Shown one piece after another: positions 62,839-64,000 of a stretch of 64,000 bases of DNA. How positions within the stretch are numbered: position 1 is the first letter of the stretch; each line of letters opens with the position of its first letter. Source of the DNA: Pseudomonadota bacterium (GTDB lineage Bacteria > Pseudomonadota > Gammaproteobacteria > Halothiobacillales > Halothiobacillaceae); NCBI GenBank assembly GCA_021801265.1, contig JAJYYE010000012.1, positions 88,548 through 152,547 on the forward strand. The letters run 5' to 3'. The position numbers were made by a program, and so were the translations under genes. The notes beneath the pieces were generated by a model that worked only from the letters and a program-made list of their open reading frames with translations, searched no databases and was not told the DNA's origin.

Positions 62839-62994
62839 TCCTGGAACGACACCGAATCCCGCGCCCTGATCTCCTCGAATCACTGGGCAACTGCCGCGAA
62901 TGGACACGCCGAAGCCAAGCCCTTCCTCATTCATTTGGTTGAAGTCTTCGGCATCACCAACCAACACCTTTATGGCAGGTATTTGCAGGTATAG
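62839..62994 (+). pseudogene. Remnant of a restriction-type DNA methyltransferase N-terminus
   Basis: A 51-codon frame without a start reads SWNDTESRALISSNHWATAA, then AEAKPFLIHLVEVFGITNQ, and stops. This closely resembles the N-terminus of large class I SAM-dependent DNA methylases of the COG1002/type IIG kind (the pattern W-x-DAxxExAEAKPFxxxFFxVFGI from memory). Nothing of the rest of such a gene (normally several kilobases) follows. Confidence 0.55.
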
Positions 62995-63230
62995 GCAACT
63001 TACCCGCTATCAAAAATTACCCATCGCTCGATTGTGTGTCACTGCCATTTTAAAGCCGCCACTTACAGGTCAGCACACAAACCGCGCTCGCATCCACCAA
63101 CAGTCTCACCCCAGGCGAACAAATGGCGATTTTGTGGCAGCCGTGCATTGCGTCATTATCAGTCTAGCCCTTGTTCGATACCCCGCATCCGTAGCACGAA
63201 CTCTGGATGACGCCCCATCCGGGCTACCCG
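62995..63230. other. Intergenic stretch between methylase remnant and cytochrome gene
   Basis: No gene recognised. At its right edge, overlapping the end of the cytochrome gene, lies the second copy of the 18-base REP-like half site (63215-63232, minus strand). Confidence 0.35.
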
Positions 63231-63232
63231 CT
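63215..63232 (-). repeat. REP-like 18-mer, second copy
   Basis: Exact minus-strand copy of AGCGGGTAGCCCGGATGG found at 50359-50376. It touches the last bases of the cytochrome gene. Confidence 0.5.
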
Positions 63233-64000
63233 AACTTTTGGGTGGTTGAAACGGTTTAGGCGCACCCGTATCGCCCAATAAAATGCCATTCACGGTCGTG
63301 CCGTACAGGCTGTTTTTATTGTCGTGATATTTAGCTCTCGTCACCACCACGCTACCTTCCCAACGGGGATCCTGCGGTCGTTCCTGGCCATCCATGTAAT
63401 AAGCGACATCCCAAGCCTGTTGCGGCGTTAGGCTGTAACTTTGACCATAAGGCATATTCGCATAAATGAATTTGGCGGCATTTTTGATACTCCCCATGCC
63501 CGCACCCCAGTTAAATGATTGCGCGCCCCACAACGGCGGGAATACGACCGCACCATTGACCACGCGCCCCTCGCCATTGGCCGCATGGCAAATCGCGCAA
63601 TTGGCCTCATACACGCTTTTACCCCGCACAAAATCGGGCGCTTGGGCCGGTTCGGGAATATCGGGGTAGCCCCGTCCCGCGACTTTTTCATCCACGGGCA
63701 AGCCCTTGGCCAACCAATACGAATACGCCTCCAAGGCCACCAATACATCGCTACCCAAAGGCGGCGCTTTGCCGTTCATGCTGAACCGAAAGCAACCTTG
63801 CAAGCGATCTTCGTAGGTGTTCACTTTTTTGTTTTTACTGCGATACGCGGGATAACTGACCCACGCGCCCCACAGCGGTGCGGAGCCCGCCATGGCGCCG
63901 CCATCGGTATGACAATTCACGCAATTTAATGAATTTCCTGCATATTGCGGCGCATATTTTTTAGTGTCATACATGACATTCCGGCCGAATTGCACGACCT
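63231..64000 (-). CDS. Dihaem cytochrome c, TsdA-like thiosulfate dehydrogenase, 5' end cut
   Basis: The visible 256 residues are open to the window edge (a GTG at 63995 is internal). Two c-type haem sites: CVNCH near the start and CAICH in the middle. Between them lies DRLQGCFRFSMNGK, whose Cys corresponds to the unusual Cys haem ligand of TsdA thiosulfate dehydrogenases, and SAPLWGAWVSYPAY fits the same family. The enzyme would oxidise thiosulfate to tetrathionate in the periplasm, in line with a sulfur-oxidising host. A SoxA-type or other dihaem cytochrome cannot be excluded. The signal peptide is outside the window. Confidence 0.85.
   Translation of the reverse strand, partial: VVQFGRNVMYDTKKYAPQYAGNSLNCVNCHTDGGAMAGSAPLWGAWVSYPAYRSKNKKVNTYEDRLQGCFRFSMNGKAPPLGSDVLVALEAYSYWLAKGLPVDEKVAGRGYPDIPEPAQAPDFVRGKSVYEANCAICHAANGEGRVVNGAVVFPPLWGAQSFNWGAGMGSIKNAAKFIYANMPYGQSYSLTPQQAWDVAYYMDGQERPQDPRWEGSVVVTRAKYHDNKNSLYGTTVNGILLGDTGAPKPFQPPKS

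Overview
The window looks like part of the chromosome of a gammaproteobacterium, probably a chemolithotrophic sulfur oxidiser close to Halothiobacillus. This rests on gammaproteobacterial gene order (mrdA-rodA-mltB-rlpA-dacA-dat-ybeD-lipB-lipA; lptD-surA-pdxA-ksgA-apaG-apaH; yqgE-ruvX-pyrR-pyrB-pyrC'), on moderate GC content, and on a TsdA-like dihaem cytochrome c at the right edge. The genus is an inference from memory.

Layout. 1-10.2 kb: the 3' part of dnaE, a YdcH-type protein, a CMD/AhpD-like protein, a TetR regulator, a DUF2934/coiled-coil protein, an unusual pyruvate-kinase-like protein and a SulP transporter. 10.5-11.0 kb: a half-length MazG. 11.4-31.1 kb: an accessory island, all genes on the minus strand. 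It has a type I secretion membrane fusion protein and ABC exporter, a 2824-residue RTX protein with an N-terminal lipase-like domain, and upstream a series of truncated RTX modules, each preceded by a small membrane protein gene. Remnants of IS3-type and probably IS21-type elements separate it from lipA. 31.1-41.0 kb: lipoate synthesis, cell-wall elongation and remodelling genes, and ppa. 41.2-50.3 kb: adk, then the lptD-surA-pdxA-ksgA-pgl-apaG-methyltransferase-apaH run. 50.5-54.3 kb: a complete MCE (Mla-like) lipid transporter. 54.4-60.4 kb: rluB, yqgE, ruvX and the pyrimidine genes, including a zinc-site-less PyrC'. 60.8-64 kb: a small PA3496-like protein, rhlE, a methyltransferase remnant and the cytochrome.

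The most interesting part is the RTX island. The full-length RTX gene and the upstream modules share an anchor segment just before the RTX array but carry different or divergent N-terminal domains. Each module starts inside, overlapping or close behind the end of a small membrane protein gene. I read this as an N-terminal effector/immunity cassette array feeding a type I secretion RTX backbone, a mirror image of the C-terminal orphan toxin/immunity cassettes of CDI and Rhs systems. The gene structure is seen directly. The toxin, immunity and cassette-switching roles are inference.

No rRNA, tRNA or CRISPR array was recognised.
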